DNA from: Anarhynchus alexandrinus
Taxonomy: Eukaryota > Chordata > Aves > Charadriiformes > Charadriidae
Assembly (NCBI GenBank): GCA_008711295.1
Contig: VUYV01000017.1
Coordinates: 844,067-908,066 of the forward strand
Reading direction: 5' to 3'
DNA length: 64,000 bases
The stretch's first letter is position 1. Every line of letters begins with the position of its first letter. Under the pieces are notes generated by a model, which did no database searches, was not told where the DNA came from, and was given only the letters and a program-made list of their open reading frames with translations. Below are positions 48,761 to 62,076 of the stretch, in pieces. Made by a program: the position numbers and the translations under genes.

Positions 48761-51589
48761 CCTGCTGTTGTAGTGTCACAGCTATGCTGTTCTGGAAAAA
48801 GCTCTTGAACCATGTTGTGCACTTTTCTGCACAAACCGCTGCTCTCTGTTGGCTCCCTCTGTTAGCTGCATTTATCACCATCCAGTCTCTTCATCAGCTG
48901 TAGGATGACACTCAGTCATCCATTTTCCTTAAAAGTCAATCTCTTCATGCCAGTCTTGTAACACTCATGGCAGCTACAATTTTGAACCTCTGTCATCTGT
49001 GTTGCAAACAACAACTCCAGGATTTATTTGGCTTAGCTTTGCCACAAAGACAGTGTAGGCTTCTCTTGAGAGCGCATTCCACAATAAACTCAGCTTTTTT
49101 TATTCAATCTGGTTGGCTGTGAACTAGATGAACCAATAGATATGATACAAAAATGCATTACAGATACAGACTAGTTAGAAGAATTAGGGCATCCATATAG
49201 CATATGTACTGGACTCTGGGAGGGGGGCGTCTACAAGAAAAAAAAAAAAAAGGAATGATTGCTTTAACAGCTGAGTCAGCAAAACTGAGGAGAAGTTTTA
49301 GAACGGCCAGGAGGTACAGAGACAAAAGAGAATTTGGTCAGTGCTTCTCAACACAAGCAGTAATGGCATGAAGTCTGCAAGTCAATGTCAGGGTTTGTGG
49401 AAACAGTAACGAAAGGTATACAGCAGCTGTCAGAATGTGCATGCAAAGCATGAGATCTGATCAGTCGGACACTCTGACACAGGGGCTAAATCTTAGGTTT
49501 ACTTTTTTCAACCGACCAAAAATACTTAAAGACGAAATTTCTTTAACATTCCTCTAACTTGCTTGTCTTCGTCGGCAGAAAAGAGCTGCCACTTCCTGGA
49601 CATAGAAATCAGAAGCTCAACAGGATGCTGTAGGTTACTGAACCATCATATGGAATTCTACTGGGAATGCAATTCTTTATTAAACTGAATTGAATAGGTA
49701 CGGAAAAGCTGGGTGAAGTGCCAGGAAGGAAGTATGGGCTGGATACTCCTGCCGTTTCATTCTTTAACTGCTAAAAACACTCTTTCGGGCACTGCCAATT
49801 CCTCTCTACAGCAAAGAAAGAAAATTGTAAGATCTGTGCCACGAATGAAAATGCCTAAACATGGGGATACGGCAAAAGCGAGGCTGTCTGATAATTTACT
49901 GCATTAGAGGTATAATTACCTCTTGCAGGACCAACAAGGGGCCTGTACGCAACGATGCCTTTCAATGGGTCACAGTCTGGTGGTGATGTTTAGCGTATGC
50001 TCCAAGGACTTCACACTAAGCCTGCCTGGCCCCAGGCTGTGATGCTGACCAAAGATGCCAAACTAAACGAGTTAATTCCCAAAGCCACTTCGTGGGAAAT
50101 TGGGAGAAGAGGTCAGAGCAGGAGAAATGCTAGGCTGAAAGAAAGCATAAGGGGGAAAAAAGGAGAGAGAAAGACACCTGCTTATAATGCCTGATTAAAC
50201 AACTCAGCTGAACTCTTACAAAAAAGAAAACCAAGCCCTCTGACCAAACTTGGGCAGGAACACATAGTAAAAATTCAGGGTTATTGTGGCTCCTAACAAA
50301 ACTGGTTTGTATGGACTTAATTTATTTTCTTAATTAGTTTATATATACAGCTCTAAACATAAATATTCAAGAAAGCCAACTTTATACAGGAGAAAACTTA
50401 GAGACCTCCCAGAAACGCTTTAGTTGGCACTACGGGACAAAAACACTGCCACAAACAAAGCACTTTATTTCAGTGACTCGCTGCAGCCAGAAAAGAAAAA
50501 GGAAAGAGCAGATATACTTCTTTCCAGACTCGAGGTCAATTGAAGAGGAAGGAACTTCTTTCAGCCTGAGCGGGCTCTTCCAAGATCTGAATGTCAGCTA
50601 ACTTTATTATGCCAACTAATTAAGACACAGGCAGAATGAAGCTTTGCTTGAGCAGCGGGATCCCACCACAGGATTCAACAGACTGTATCAAGTCACACGG
50701 GGTGAGACTCCAGGGCTGGTGGTGACCCACATCCACATGCAGGCTGCTGGTCCTGGGCAGGGATGTCCTTGGGGATTTTATCTTCTTAGATTCTGTAGAG
50801 AATGCAAGCAGAAAAAGCAGCAGCAGATAAAGGTCGCCTTTCCCTTTCTTGTCTGAGATTTCAGATTCTTGTACCATTAAAAGATTCAAAAGCTCTGTAG
50901 GTTACAATGGCCCTCTTTGCTCTGCTACTCCTTGATCAACCAGCAGCTGCAATTCTGTCCTGGAAGGAATATCTCAGCTTGTTTTGACCTGGAAGTAAGG
51001 GAAGAAATTACTTTTTATTTCTTTGGGTTGATATAGTAAAGTGGCTTTGAGTTTCTTGGCAATGAAGTCGAGGTTTACATTCTGTGTGCTATGAGTTAAA
51101 AGGAAGGAGTCTGATCCAATGAAAAGTCATGGTCATCTGAAGTTACTATCTTGGTTAAGAATTTAATATATTTCACAGCCTGGCTTTTGCATTATGATTA
51201 CCGTTGCTGTCCTGCTGGTGAAAAAGGCGACAAGAATGAGAACCCTCTCCTTCCAGACCTGAGGACAAGCAACAGAGAGAAGAGAAAGTAACCAGGAACA
51301 GTCCAACACTAACACAAGCTGAAAAGTTTGCAAATAAGACCCCATAAATTTGATTTCTAGCCACAGACTGACCCTGGGGACTTGTGCACTTCCCTGCTGA
51401 TTAGGTTTTTGATACTTTTGGCTTTTGCTCTCTGCTAAAGGTTTATTTCCATGGAAACAGACACTGTATTCATGAAAACAAGGAATTAGGTTCTACAAAC
51501 TGACGTTTAAAGAAAACCCAACTCTTTGTACCTGTTTATGTAGAAGGGTACTAGTTGAACAGCAAGCTGCATCTACACTGCATCTTAAC
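48761..51589. other. Intergenic, no recognised gene
   Basis: The first 300 bases could be a further decayed part of the CR1 but are not convincing. An A-run lies near 49239-49251. No gene was identified. Confidence 0.5.
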
Positions 51590-51637
51590 AGTTGGACTTA
51601 AAGGTCTTTTCCAACCTAAACGATTCTATGATTCTAC
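51590..51637 (+). mobile_element. CR1 LINE 3' tip
   Basis: GTTGGACTTAAAGGTCTTTT, CCAACCTAAA and CGATTCTATGATTCTAC form the terminal CR1 segment in plus orientation, about 48 bp long. Confidence 0.85.
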
Positions 51638-53269
51638 ACTGTCAATCTGTACACAGAGATGCAAAATTTAGGATTGCAGCAATCAGCCTGGTTTTCCACA
51701 CATCTGCCACCCATAGAAGTGTTTCAAAAAGGCTATACTTGGTTTGCTTTTAAAGACATTTGTACTACCTCAAAGTGTGAGCAGCCAGTGGGGGTTTGTT
51801 CAAGGAATGCACAATTATATCTCACTTCACTCTTTCATCAGTACGAGTTATTGACATTGACTGGTCAGTGCATGAGTTTGCAGGGTAGAGCTCTTCGGAA
51901 ATTCAGATTATTCCCCCCCAGCTTCAGTGGTACAGTTTAGTTTATTAAACTCTGTTGTTTTCCTTCTCTTTAGGCTTCTAATTATAAACATCTTAAGCAG
52001 AGCAGGATGGGACTGTGACTGAGAGTTCACAAGGAGACATTATGAAAGGTTTCGTACCAGCAAAATAATTTATTAGTGACAAAGCGTGGAAGGCGAAGAC
52101 AGAGAAGACAACCCTGGAGTTGAATTCTCCCTTCTGCTACCTGGCACTGGAAGCAAATCACAAACTTTCGCCCACGGTCGGGATTCCCTCCGAGCCCTGG
52201 GAAATGGGTGCCACCCTCCTTGCCTCAGGGTAGCCGGGACCTAGAGCATCGCGTGCATCCCCAGACCACTCCACCCTGTGCCAGGACGGCGGCGAGGCAC
52301 CGCTGCGGGGGCAGAGGAGAGCAGTCAGTGCTCTCTCATGGTTTGTTCTTCACGCAGTGAAGCCCTGCTGGCATCTTCTCAGGTCCTCTGGACAAGGTGA
52401 AAGAACATGAGCAGTTACTTCTTTTCTATTTGAAAAGTTAAAAAAACCCACCCAAACCCAAAAGTCTGGTAAATGGAAAGACCCTGAGCTGTCAAAGGCT
52501 CAGCAAGGGAAATCCCCCCACGTGCCCTGGGACCTGCTTTTAAGCTGGGCTCTTGCTTTTGGTCCCTGCCTGAGCTGTGTCACCAGTGGGTCCTGCCTGG
52601 CCATGGGCCCCGCTGAGCTAGGGTAGCCTGTGGGCTGATGTTCAAGCTTGACCATGGCCATGTCCCAGACCCCATGGCCAGGCCCTGGCCATTGCCACAG
52701 GCCTGCCCTGCCACCACCTGCAGCTCCCAGGTCCCCCGCCCTTGTCCCACTCTTTGTTTTCCCTCCCTGACAGGCCTATTCCTGTGCTCCAGGAACTTTT
52801 TCTGTCCTGGAGATGTCAAATTATGCCTTAATTTCTGCCTGTAATATGTTACAGTTGCATTAATTTACAAGGAGAAAAAAATATTTAAAGACCCTGAAGT
52901 ACATGGTCATTAATCAGATGCCGTCTTCATGCAGTAGTCATTGTTTTACGTAACCTTCTTTTAAGTTTGCTAATGTTTTCAGTTGTTGCACCATAGCAAA
53001 GCCTGGGTTATGTTTCCAACATGCTGAGATGGCATGAAAATACTCCATATGTATTTAAACTCAGGATCACCTCTGTCATAAAACCAAGAAGCTGATGGAT
53101 TGCTTAAGGAAGTATTACTACAAAGCATATTTCTCCCACTGAAACCCAAGGAAGCTAAGTACTTATATCCCCTAAAGGTTTTTTTATTTGTTTGCTTAAA
53201 TCAATTTTCTTTGGTAATGTTTGCATTTTGATATAATCCAAAGATTCCCATCAGGCTTAAGATACACCA
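51638..53269. other. Intergenic with GC-rich patches
   Basis: About 52130-52330 and 52560-52760 are GC-rich. The first contains several CpG (for example GACGGCGGCGAGGCACCG) and the second is rich in GGCCATGG-like words. No gene was identified. They could be small CpG-rich conserved elements. Confidence 0.45.
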
Positions 53270-53530
53270 GTGCTGTACAGAGATTCTTGGAGAAATGTTT
53301 CCTTTTCCTTGGTCTATTAAAGTCTAGAGAAGCAATAGATGCATTTCTTTACCAAGAGGGCGGTCAAGCCCTGGAAGAGGCTTCCTGCAGAGGTGGTCGA
53401 TGCCCCCAGCCTGTCGGTGTTTGAGAGGCATTTGGGCAATGTCCTTAACAATGTGCTTTAACCTTTGGTCAGCCCTGAAGTGGTCAGGGAGTTGGGCTAG
53501 GGGATCATTGTAGGTCCCTTCCAACTGAAG
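53270..53530 (+). mobile_element. CR1-type LINE 3' fragment
   Basis: Phrases typical of avian CR1 3' regions appear in order: AAGAGGCTTCCTGCAGAGGT, GTCGGTGTTTGAGAGGCATT, GTTGGGCTAGGGGATCATTG and TAGGTCCCTTCCAACTGAAG. It ends in a pentanucleotide array in place of the usual octamer-like tip. The exact subfamily is uncertain, and an LTR-type source is not excluded. Confidence 0.65.
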
Positions 53531-53580
53531 TATTCTATTCTATTCTATTCTATTCTATTCTATTCTATTCTATTCTATTC
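53531..53580. repeat. (TATTC)10 microsatellite at the retrotransposon end
   Basis: Ten uninterrupted TATTC units occupy exactly 50 bp and abut the 3' end of the element at 53270-53530. They probably arose by expansion of the terminal ATTCTAT motif. Confidence 0.97.
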
Positions 53581-56500
53581 CAGTGGAAAGCAATGAAACA
53601 TAAGCAAAGCATTGAAGCTAACAACTGAGCAAACAGGCATTTAAACTATTTTTTTAAACTTTCAGTTAAGTGCTTCTAAAGCAAAAGGTAAGTATCTTTT
53701 CTAGCATCTAGTGATGTCACCTGTGTCTTAGTTCGCATGTCCTCATGTTCATTTTCTTCATGTTTCTGGCAGTTCTACTGTAATTCTCTCATTTCACTGT
53801 TTTTGTTTATTTTTGTTGGTTTGGTTTGGTTGGGTTTTTTATTTATTTTAGGTTTGGGGTTTTTTTTCCCCCCAGCATGTATATCACAGGATGAGTCAAC
53901 TCCACAGCTTTATTTATTTTTCAGTGAGAAACACAACAGCCTGTGCTCTGTCAGAATATCTGGAGTTGGAGCAGCAAAGGATTTCTGGCCTCTTAGGAAA
54001 GTCTGACATATTGAACCAGTACCACGCTACAACTGCCTCCTGATGCCTTGGGAGGAAAGGAGGTCAATGACTAGGATCAGTCAAGATTTTGAGGTCTGTA
54101 AAAGTTCATAGGAGCCTGAGAAGGGAAATTAAATCATATGGCATTTAGCAAAAACATAAACAGAGGGAAGGAAAGGATGTAAACCTGGTATCCAGGGTGG
54201 AGCAGGATGATTCTGGAAAAGGGTTTATACATGCATGTAAATATTGCTATTTCCAATCATAGCATGCATTTCAGTAAAGATTCTATGATATTGCTTTTTC
54301 TAGCATTTTTCAAATGGACTATTTCCCCCCCCCCAATTCTCCTATGTCTTTGACATACTCGTTTCCAAACCTTGGGATACTTCAGGCAGGAGTCTTGGGA
54401 TCCAGTGGAACTCTGATGAAGAATGAGCACTAGCAAGTGCACAGTGCTTATCTGCCTTGGGACAGCATATGTCCCAAGCCCAAACCAAACTTAAACCCTT
54501 GCTATAGACAGTTGCCTTTCAAAGCTGTTGTATGAGTCCACAAGAGACACAGAGGAAAGACGAAACTGCAGAATGGTGTACATAATACAAGCTTCTCTTC
54601 AAGTTAGCTGTAATTCACTCCTTTTCTACATCAGGATTTCAGTGAGTGCCAGGGGTTGAGGAACAGCTTTGCTGAGGTGTGTGTCCATGACCACTGTGGA
54701 TCCTGATCTGCAGATTCAGAGGTTTAATAGAAAATTGCAAGTTGGAGATATAGAGATACAAATGTAGAGAGGTACAGGAATATTTCCTTTCATACATTGT
54801 ACTATTTATACTGGAAGCCTATCACAGTGGGCTTTGCAGAAGAACATGAATTTCAGACAAAATCTCAGTCAGCCTGACTTTCCTTTCTTTCCTCCAGAGC
54901 ATTAAAACCAGTCTGCTTTCCACTCACTGTACTCACTTGCAGGTAGATCGCACCACTGCTAGTCCTCCCAGAATATTTCTTGTCATGATGTTGAAATCTA
55001 GCGTCTGCTTACGCTACATGACTATTCACATGAAAGTAGGAGCAGTCATGTAGATGTGAATTAGAAGAAAGTATTGTTTATTAAAAATAAAACCAGGCTA
55101 CTACATAGCTCAAAGATGTGAAACCTGGCAGGGTCATTTGAGTTCAGGTTGGAGGAAATAAAAGATGAGCTTTAATTTATTCAGACAAGAACTGCTACTC
55201 TTTGTCCTTCGCTTGCTGGTTTACATGAAATACTGACAGCATAACTCAAATTCCTATTGAACAGGTATCCTCAGAGCAAACCCAGCAGTGACTGAGATGC
55301 ACTGGATGTCTAAAATGACTCATGACTGAAGGGCATAAAGGGCATGACATCCCTTCAGCCTTTAACAGTGGTTTCTCCCATTCAGACTTGGAAACGTTTT
55401 CACGGGTACCTAATCATTTACAAGCAAAAGATGAAAATTCAGCTGTGAATCTCCTACAACAAACATTTTGTTGCCTATTTGTAATAATCTATGCAAGCAT
55501 TAATACTTACATAAACAGGACCAAGGATTTCCTTTAGTATTAATTCTACCTGCCTGTCTCCCAGCCTGGAGTCCCCCCAGGCAGGGGCTGCTTGAACTGC
55601 CTGTTTGAGGTCTGTTGCTTGAGAAAGCAGATTTCCCTGGGCTCTCCTCCCCTCCTTCCCCTGCAGCTATGAAGAAGCTTCTTGCTGGAATGGAGAGACC
55701 ACGTGGCCAGAGATGGCCTTCAGAGACTCCACAGACTAACACGGTTCCTCACAGCCCTCTGAAGGCATGTCTGCAAGACCCTTCATCAGGCTGGAATTCA
55801 TTTCTGTGTTACAGAGCAAGAGATGCTTCGGCAGAGATCTCGAAAATTACTTTCTCAGTCATGAAAGTAGGTATTTTTTAAACTTCCCACCCATTCCTCA
55901 CCTACTGAGTTGCATTTTCATTTAAAAGTTCCCCAGGATTTGCCCTTAGGAAATTCAAATTGTCCTTGCTATCTAAAATCTTAAAGGCAAAACACAATCC
56001 TCTGCAAAGAGGGATCATTTAATACACAGCCGATGGGTTGCTGCCTTTGACACAACTGAATCCAGTGTAAACCTTGGCACTGACTACTAGGGGTAAAGGT
56101 TATCAGAAGACAGCTGACACATTTATGCGAGACAGTATTTTCTGGCAAAACGAGAGGGGAAAATAGGCCCCACCGGTGAACACGCAAAAAGATAATACAC
56201 ATGTGACCTTCCTGGAAATGTTCATGTCTGCAGTGAGCGCAGCCTTCACAGAAGAATATTTTCTTTATCTCTGTAGTACTGAGCATAGAAAACGTGTACT
56301 GAAATGTCATGTTCATCTTTCCAGCATTTTTCGGGGCTGAATGCTGTAGTCAAGTCAAACAGTGACATCACATGGCGTGTACCGTCAGACCTTGTACTTG
56401 CTGAAGAGCACGCACCCTGCACTGCACTTGAGCCCGGACAGATGAACAAAGTCCGGCCTTACCCAAACACAGCTGACATTTGGTGGATCCCAGTGCTTAT

Positions 56501-59500
56501 TTCCAAAGTATACAGTGAGACTGAGGTGGGGGCTGATGGCTGAAAGGGGTGGCAGGGTAGTAGGAGGCATGATGTGTTGGAGACAGTCTCCTGGCAAGTC
56601 CTCAGGGGACCTTTTGCTCTCTTTTTGAGCAGCAAAGTGTGAAGTTGTCTCATATGAAGAATCTCTCTTTTCAAAACAGTGTGTGAATTCTGTACAGTAG
56701 GTATATTTTGGAGTTTAAAATGATGATTTTTTCATGAAGCTGTCACTGTCTGGCACTGAGTTTGTTCATCCTGTGTCTGGACAGAAACAATTCTGGGATA
56801 ATTAAAAAAATATTTCACTGAGCAACCTCACTTAGTTTAAAAATAGCTAGAGATCACTTTTTCCTCAAGTGACTCCAAAGGCCGACCAGCCTCAGGGAGA
56901 CCACTTGATGTGCCTCAGGCAGGTGAGGTGGCTGGAGGTGAAAGACACACCGTTATGCAGTGTAGATGATGCCTTTGTTATTTTGTAGGGTCAGTGTCTG
57001 TGAGTCACTTCACCTTCCCAACATTACTCTGGTTGATCCCATAGAGTTACATTAAAGGAAGGCAGGGCAGCAAGCAAGCAAGCAGAGAAGAAAGCAGCAA
57101 CGCGGACGTCTCCAGGGAGAATGCCATGAACTCTTGGAACGCAGTGAGAAAGCCAGCTACGACCGCCTGTTACCAGAGAGGTAACGGGATTGTTCCCCAA
57201 GGCCAGAAATCTCTGCTCCGACAGATGTCAGGCCATTAAAACAAGCAGTCTTAAGGAAGCAAGCAGCGCTCCTGTGATGAGAGGAAGAGTGGCGTGGGCA
57301 GAGCAGGCAGCAAAGCTCTTTGCTGGATTCAGCAGGGATGCCACAGGCGGGCATGAGATGGTATGAGATGGTTGAGCCCACCTGAGCTCTGGGAGTTGAC
57401 AAGCTGCCCACTCACACAGTTGGGCCTACCAAAAGTTTGCCACTTTTATTGATCACTGTCCACCACCTGGAAGAGCTGCTTTGGATTAGTTTCTACTGCA
57501 AGGACTGTAGCAGCAATGTCTCTCAGGTGCTAACTTGCAAGAGGACCTGGCACAGCTGGAAAGGCAGAGCACACCGGCCCCAGACGTAGTCAGAATGACA
57601 GAATAATTGCATGGCACTTCCTAAGAAAAAAAGTGTCACTTGAGTGCTGATGAAGAATAAACTCAAGCTTCTCCCTTTAACCTACAGTGTGGTGGCCACG
57701 TCTCAGGTGGACTGAACGTGTTCTGGGAACAAGAAAGAGGCTTTGAAGTGAGTCTGAGTGACATAGGAGAAAGAGACAGTGATATCCTTTTCAATTTGTT
57801 TACCCCCTAGCAGAAATTATTAACTTGCAAGATATAGGACAAGCTTTTTTTTTTTTGTAAGATTGTCCCTTATATAGTTTAAATGAATTGTGAAGTTTTA
57901 AATACCTATTTTAATTACTGCTTCTAAGCTTTTAAGTGCACTGACATGGAATACTTACCGGTTTTTGTGCATCTGCAGAATGTCAGACGTGCTCAGCTTC
58001 ACTGCTTTGTTCCTTGACCTCAAGGACTGCTCAAAGAAACTTCCAGAACTGCAGGAGCACTGATGTGCCCCTAGGGTTGCACTAGCGGACAACAGCACTA
58101 ATAGCAACAAGGTGTCCTGGTCTCAGAAAATGAGAAGCCCTAAGTGAACAGTCAGACAATGCCTTTTTCCTCCATCTTCTCTCTCTCATTCATGTTAGAA
58201 GGACAAAGGAGATGGGAAGTAATGCTGCACAATGAAGTGGTAACTGCTTCAAGTCTGTAAGGCATCCAAGTGCACATAAAATTTATTTCAGTGGAAGGTG
58301 ATGGACAGAACAGCAACTGTGCTGGAAGCCCAAAGGGAGAATGAACACAATAGACACTAATACAGTAAAATGGGATATAAACCACAGTATAAGTAACACA
58401 AGCGGATATAAACCTGTCTCATCTACCTTCTGTCCCTTGTTCAGCACAGCAAGATTAGGGGTGAGGGACTCTTAAAATGAAATACAATTCTACTGCAAAG
58501 GAGGCAAAATTGTGTATCATTCACCTCTTCTCCTGCCCTGAACCTACTTCCCCCTTGTCCTTATCGCCAACACAGACACATAAGCTACTTTTGCTAGCCC
58601 CTTTTGTGAACACACAGAACTTGATTCACAGTCATGTTTCAGCTTACAGTTTAAGTCACTATTCAAAATCAAAAGTGGATTTTTTTTTCAGGAATTTTAA
58701 AATATTTCAGGTTTTTTTCAGAGGATGAGCAGAGGGGAAAGTATGAGACCAGTCTAAAAATCCCTTTATAAAAACTTCTCATTTTGTTTTTAACATATGA
58801 CCTCTTTTCTAGACTAGACAATGTGTTCAGTAAACCCTTATCGTCCCAGTGTTTCTAATGAAAAAGTGACAGTTGATTGTGCATTATTAACAGAGCTATT
58901 AATGCCCTCCTTGGGTAGTTGACAGGACTGAGCATGTACCAACAGCTTAATAACTGCACGCTACTTTGAGGCATCAGCTGTGCCTTTGTCTTACAGCGCA
59001 CAGAAGCTGTGGCAGTATTTGCCATGATACACCCTGCCACGTCTCCCTGCCTTAACAATCACTGAATTGCCGGCTTTATTCATGAGCTGAGTGAGTGAAG
59101 AGTACATCTCCAGGGCCAGAGAGGTGGTGGTGGTGGCGGGGTAACACCCTGACACTTCTATTCTAAAAGCAGTACACGTGAAAAGGAAAACGAAAATCTG
59201 TGCATTTCTGAAAACATAGCTAGTGCAAGACTCTGCATTGAGGACCAGACACATTTATGCAGGAAGCCATTTATATTAAATGAGTAAAAGCTTTTGCGTT
59301 TTCTTTGTTTCTTTCAGAAGGTGTGTGAGGGGAAAATAAAGAATATTAATAGCATCTGAAATGTATAAAAGCTGTTAAATGTTATTCATTTGGCCCACAT
59401 ACACTGCCGCATACTTCCCAGGAGAAGCAGATGCAACAGGAAAACCTCCTGCTATTTGCTTCACTTTGCTCATCTTCCTCAGGGCCCAAGCTACACCGTT

Positions 59501-60515
59501 TCCAATTCTACTAGTCATTTTTGTGAAATTAAGGTAGGAAATGAGTTAATTGCCCTCAATGTGTATTGCAGTACTGTGCTTTGATTTGTGTATTGTCCAA
59601 AAGGTATTCCAAGTCCATGTAAATTTGTACTAGAAAGGGAATCCTGTAAAAGACAAAGCGTATTTCCATCTTTAACATGGATTTGTACATACCTTAAAAA
59701 AAAAAAGACTTTCTCCTCTTTTTTTTTTTAAAGAATTTGGAAGGTTACCTATGACAACAATTTACCCAGAACCTTTTTCTTCACATGGTGATTAGCTAAG
59801 ATTACCAGAAAAAAACCTGATCTTGAAAAATGCAGTAAATTCATACAGAGAAAGAACAAGACAATGATTAAAAATTAACTCTGGGTAGAGATGAGTTCAA
59901 ATCCTAAGCAAAGTAACAGGACCAATCACAGCAGAGGCACAGGCATGACTTAACAGTCATAAATCAATTTTAATCTAGTGATAAAAATAATTGCATTTTT
60001 TTCTTGAAACTCAGAGGGGAAACTGAAAATATTTTTAAACTACTTCGACCTGTTAAAACAAAAACTGCAGCTAAGAATTCAAATATATTCCTTCATGCAA
60101 ACTGATATCCTCATATGTATATGATATCCTATATGCTTATAGTTATTGACTAAAAAAAAAATTACTTTCATTTTAAACGGAAATGTTGGGTCTTCTTAGT
60201 TAATTTTTATTCTCCAGCTGAACACTCATCTGTAAATAATGAGTTCTTGAAAAATAAATCAAACTGGGTCACTGCAAAGTCATCAGGGACTCTGGGGATA
60301 TGTAACGTGATACTGTGCCTTTCACATCTAAGTTGCCAGTTTAAATTCAGTCTAGGCCAGCAGTGACTGAAGCCTACTGCCAGATGTTTCATGTCATGCA
60401 TAATGGGTTGGTAGACTCAGTTCATTTTGCAGTGAAAAAAGTAACATTTATATGTGGTCTCATGAAACTGTCACTGAAGACAGAATGGCTTCTGCAAACC
60501 AAACTATGCTGTACT
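53581..60515. other. Intergenic, no recognised gene
   Basis: About 7 kb of AT-rich DNA without a recognised CR1 or SINE. It contains a C-run near 54325, T-runs near 57845 and 59720, and a GGT run at 59124-59137. Short frames, mostly under about 110 codons, show no domains. Confidence 0.5.
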
Positions 60516-61258
60516 GCAGAATCACAGAATGGCTGAGGTTGGGTGGGACCTCAGGTCATATGGTCCAAACCCCCTGCTCATGCAGTGCCACCTAGAGCCA
60601 GTTGCTCAGGACCATGTCCAGATGGCTTCTGAATATCTCCAAGAAGGGAAACTCCACAACCTCTCTGGGCAACGTGTGCCAGGGCTCAGTCACCCTCACC
60701 GTAAAGTCCTTCCTGATGTTGAGAGCCTCCTGTGTTTCAGTCTGTGCCCATTGTCTCTGTTCTTGTCTCTGGTCACCACTGGAAAGAGCCTGGCTCTGCC
60801 TTCTTTGCACCCTCCGTTCAGATACTAATTCACACCAATAAGGGGTGCCTTTGAGCCTTCTCTTCTTCAGTCTGAACAGTCCCAGCTTTCTCAGCCTCCC
60901 TTTGTATGTCATATGCTCCAATCCTTTAACCATATTAGTGGCCCTTTGCTGGACTTGCTCCAGCATGTTGATGTCTGTCTTTTACTGGGGAGCCCACCAC
61001 AAGAGAAAGCACTCCAGTTGTATCTCACCAGTGCTGAGGGAATGGATCACCTCCCTGGACCTGCTGGCAACACTCCTAATGCAGTCCAGGATACTGCTAA
61101 CCTTCTTTGCCACAAGGGTGCATTGTTGGCTCATGTTGAACTTGGTGTCCACCAGGACCACCAGGTTGTTTTCTGCAAAGCTGAAAATGTGTTCCTCATC
61201 AATGTGTTTCTCTGCGATCAGTGGTATCTCTCTGTGAAATAGATGGTCTTCCATTCAG
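60516..61258 (-). mobile_element. CR1 LINE 3' fragment
   Basis: The complement of a CR1 begins at the 3' tip (CAGAATCACAGAATGGCTGA), followed by the 3'UTR (CAACCTCTCTGGGCAACG) and the last part of ORF2. Segments MLEQVQQRATNMVKGLEHM (60910-60966) and KFNMSQQCTLVAKKVSSILD (around 61080-61145) are present in decayed frames. It is 5'-truncated near 61258. It is the CR1 copy nearest to SMARCA2, about 750 bp past its 3' end and in the same orientation. Confidence 0.9.
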
Positions 61259-62010
61259 ATGGGGCGCACACCAGGAACAAAATGTTTGAAACTGCTAAAA
61301 CTAAGCAAAGCTGATTTAACTCAGCGCAGGGCTAATACACACAAATGGGCACCAGAAAAACTTGTAGTTTTTCAACTGAGCTAGAAAAATCTGAAGCAGT
61401 TAACATACTGCAAGGCAGTATAAAATGAGATGAGAAACACACAGTTTAGACAACAAAGAAATGCTCTGTTTACAAATAAACTCCTAGGCTTGCATATTTT
61501 CTACTCTATATATGTTCAAATCTAAGTTCTGATTTGCAGAGTAGCAACATTAACTGTAGATATGTAGTTCAAATGTTTACACTACTGCATCTTAGAGCAT
61601 CACAGCCCTGATACCTCAAGATAATACTTAAAGTAAACTGACTTATAGGTGGGCTGACTGCCTGCAGAGCTAATTGTATTCATGCTCACTGAGGCCTATG
61701 GTCACATAATTTCCTGAAAGAAAAATAAATGTTTATTTTATAGCTTAATCACTTCAGTTATAATTATGTAATGAACTACACTTTTACTTCGAGGTATTAT
61801 TTTTACTACTTCAATGTTATTATTCTTATTTTAACATGTATTGCATATCTTCTCTCCACCTCTGAAGATATTTCTATGGTATTTGAATCAGTTCTTATTT
61901 TACATTCAGGACAAACCACAGTGGACCTCTCTACAGGAGATGTTCCTGCCCTCTCGTCCCTACTCTAAAAAGATTTTTGTGGAACTCATAACACAAGGCC
62001 GCATCTATTG
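61259..62010. other. Short spacer downstream of the SMARCA2 3' end
   Basis: AT-rich, no gene. A TTTATT near 61732 is a further AATAAA on the minus strand, but it lies beyond the recognisable UTR, so its use is doubtful. Confidence 0.5.
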
Positions 62011-62024
62011 AGCTAAATTATCTC

Positions 62025-62030
62025 TTTATT
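62025..62030 (-). terminator. SMARCA2: Distal polyadenylation signal of SMARCA2
   Basis: The minus strand reads CTAATAAAGAG here, a canonical AATAAA hexamer. The expected cleavage point lies 10-20 nt further down, near 62011. It is the last canonical signal before the sequence stops resembling the conserved UTR. Confidence 0.8.
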
Positions 62031-62070
62031 AGGAAAGCACCAACACCACATTCTTCAAAATTACTGGAAT

Positions 62071-62076
62071 TTTATT
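62071..62076 (-). terminator. SMARCA2: Proximal polyadenylation signal of SMARCA2
   Basis: A second AATAAA on the minus strand (context GGCAAATAAAATTCC) lies 46 nt upstream of the distal one. Use of either would give transcripts differing by about 45 nt. Which is preferred cannot be read from the sequence. Confidence 0.6.

Noticed and set aside
59880..59960. Possible SINE B-box (GAGTTCAAATCC)
   Set aside because: No A-box at the right distance and no CORE sequence.
1..62010. VLDLR exons, expected next downstream of SMARCA2
   Set aside because: No LDL-receptor class A cysteine pattern, EGF-like module or YWTD motif was seen on the minus strand; the gene must lie beyond the left edge.
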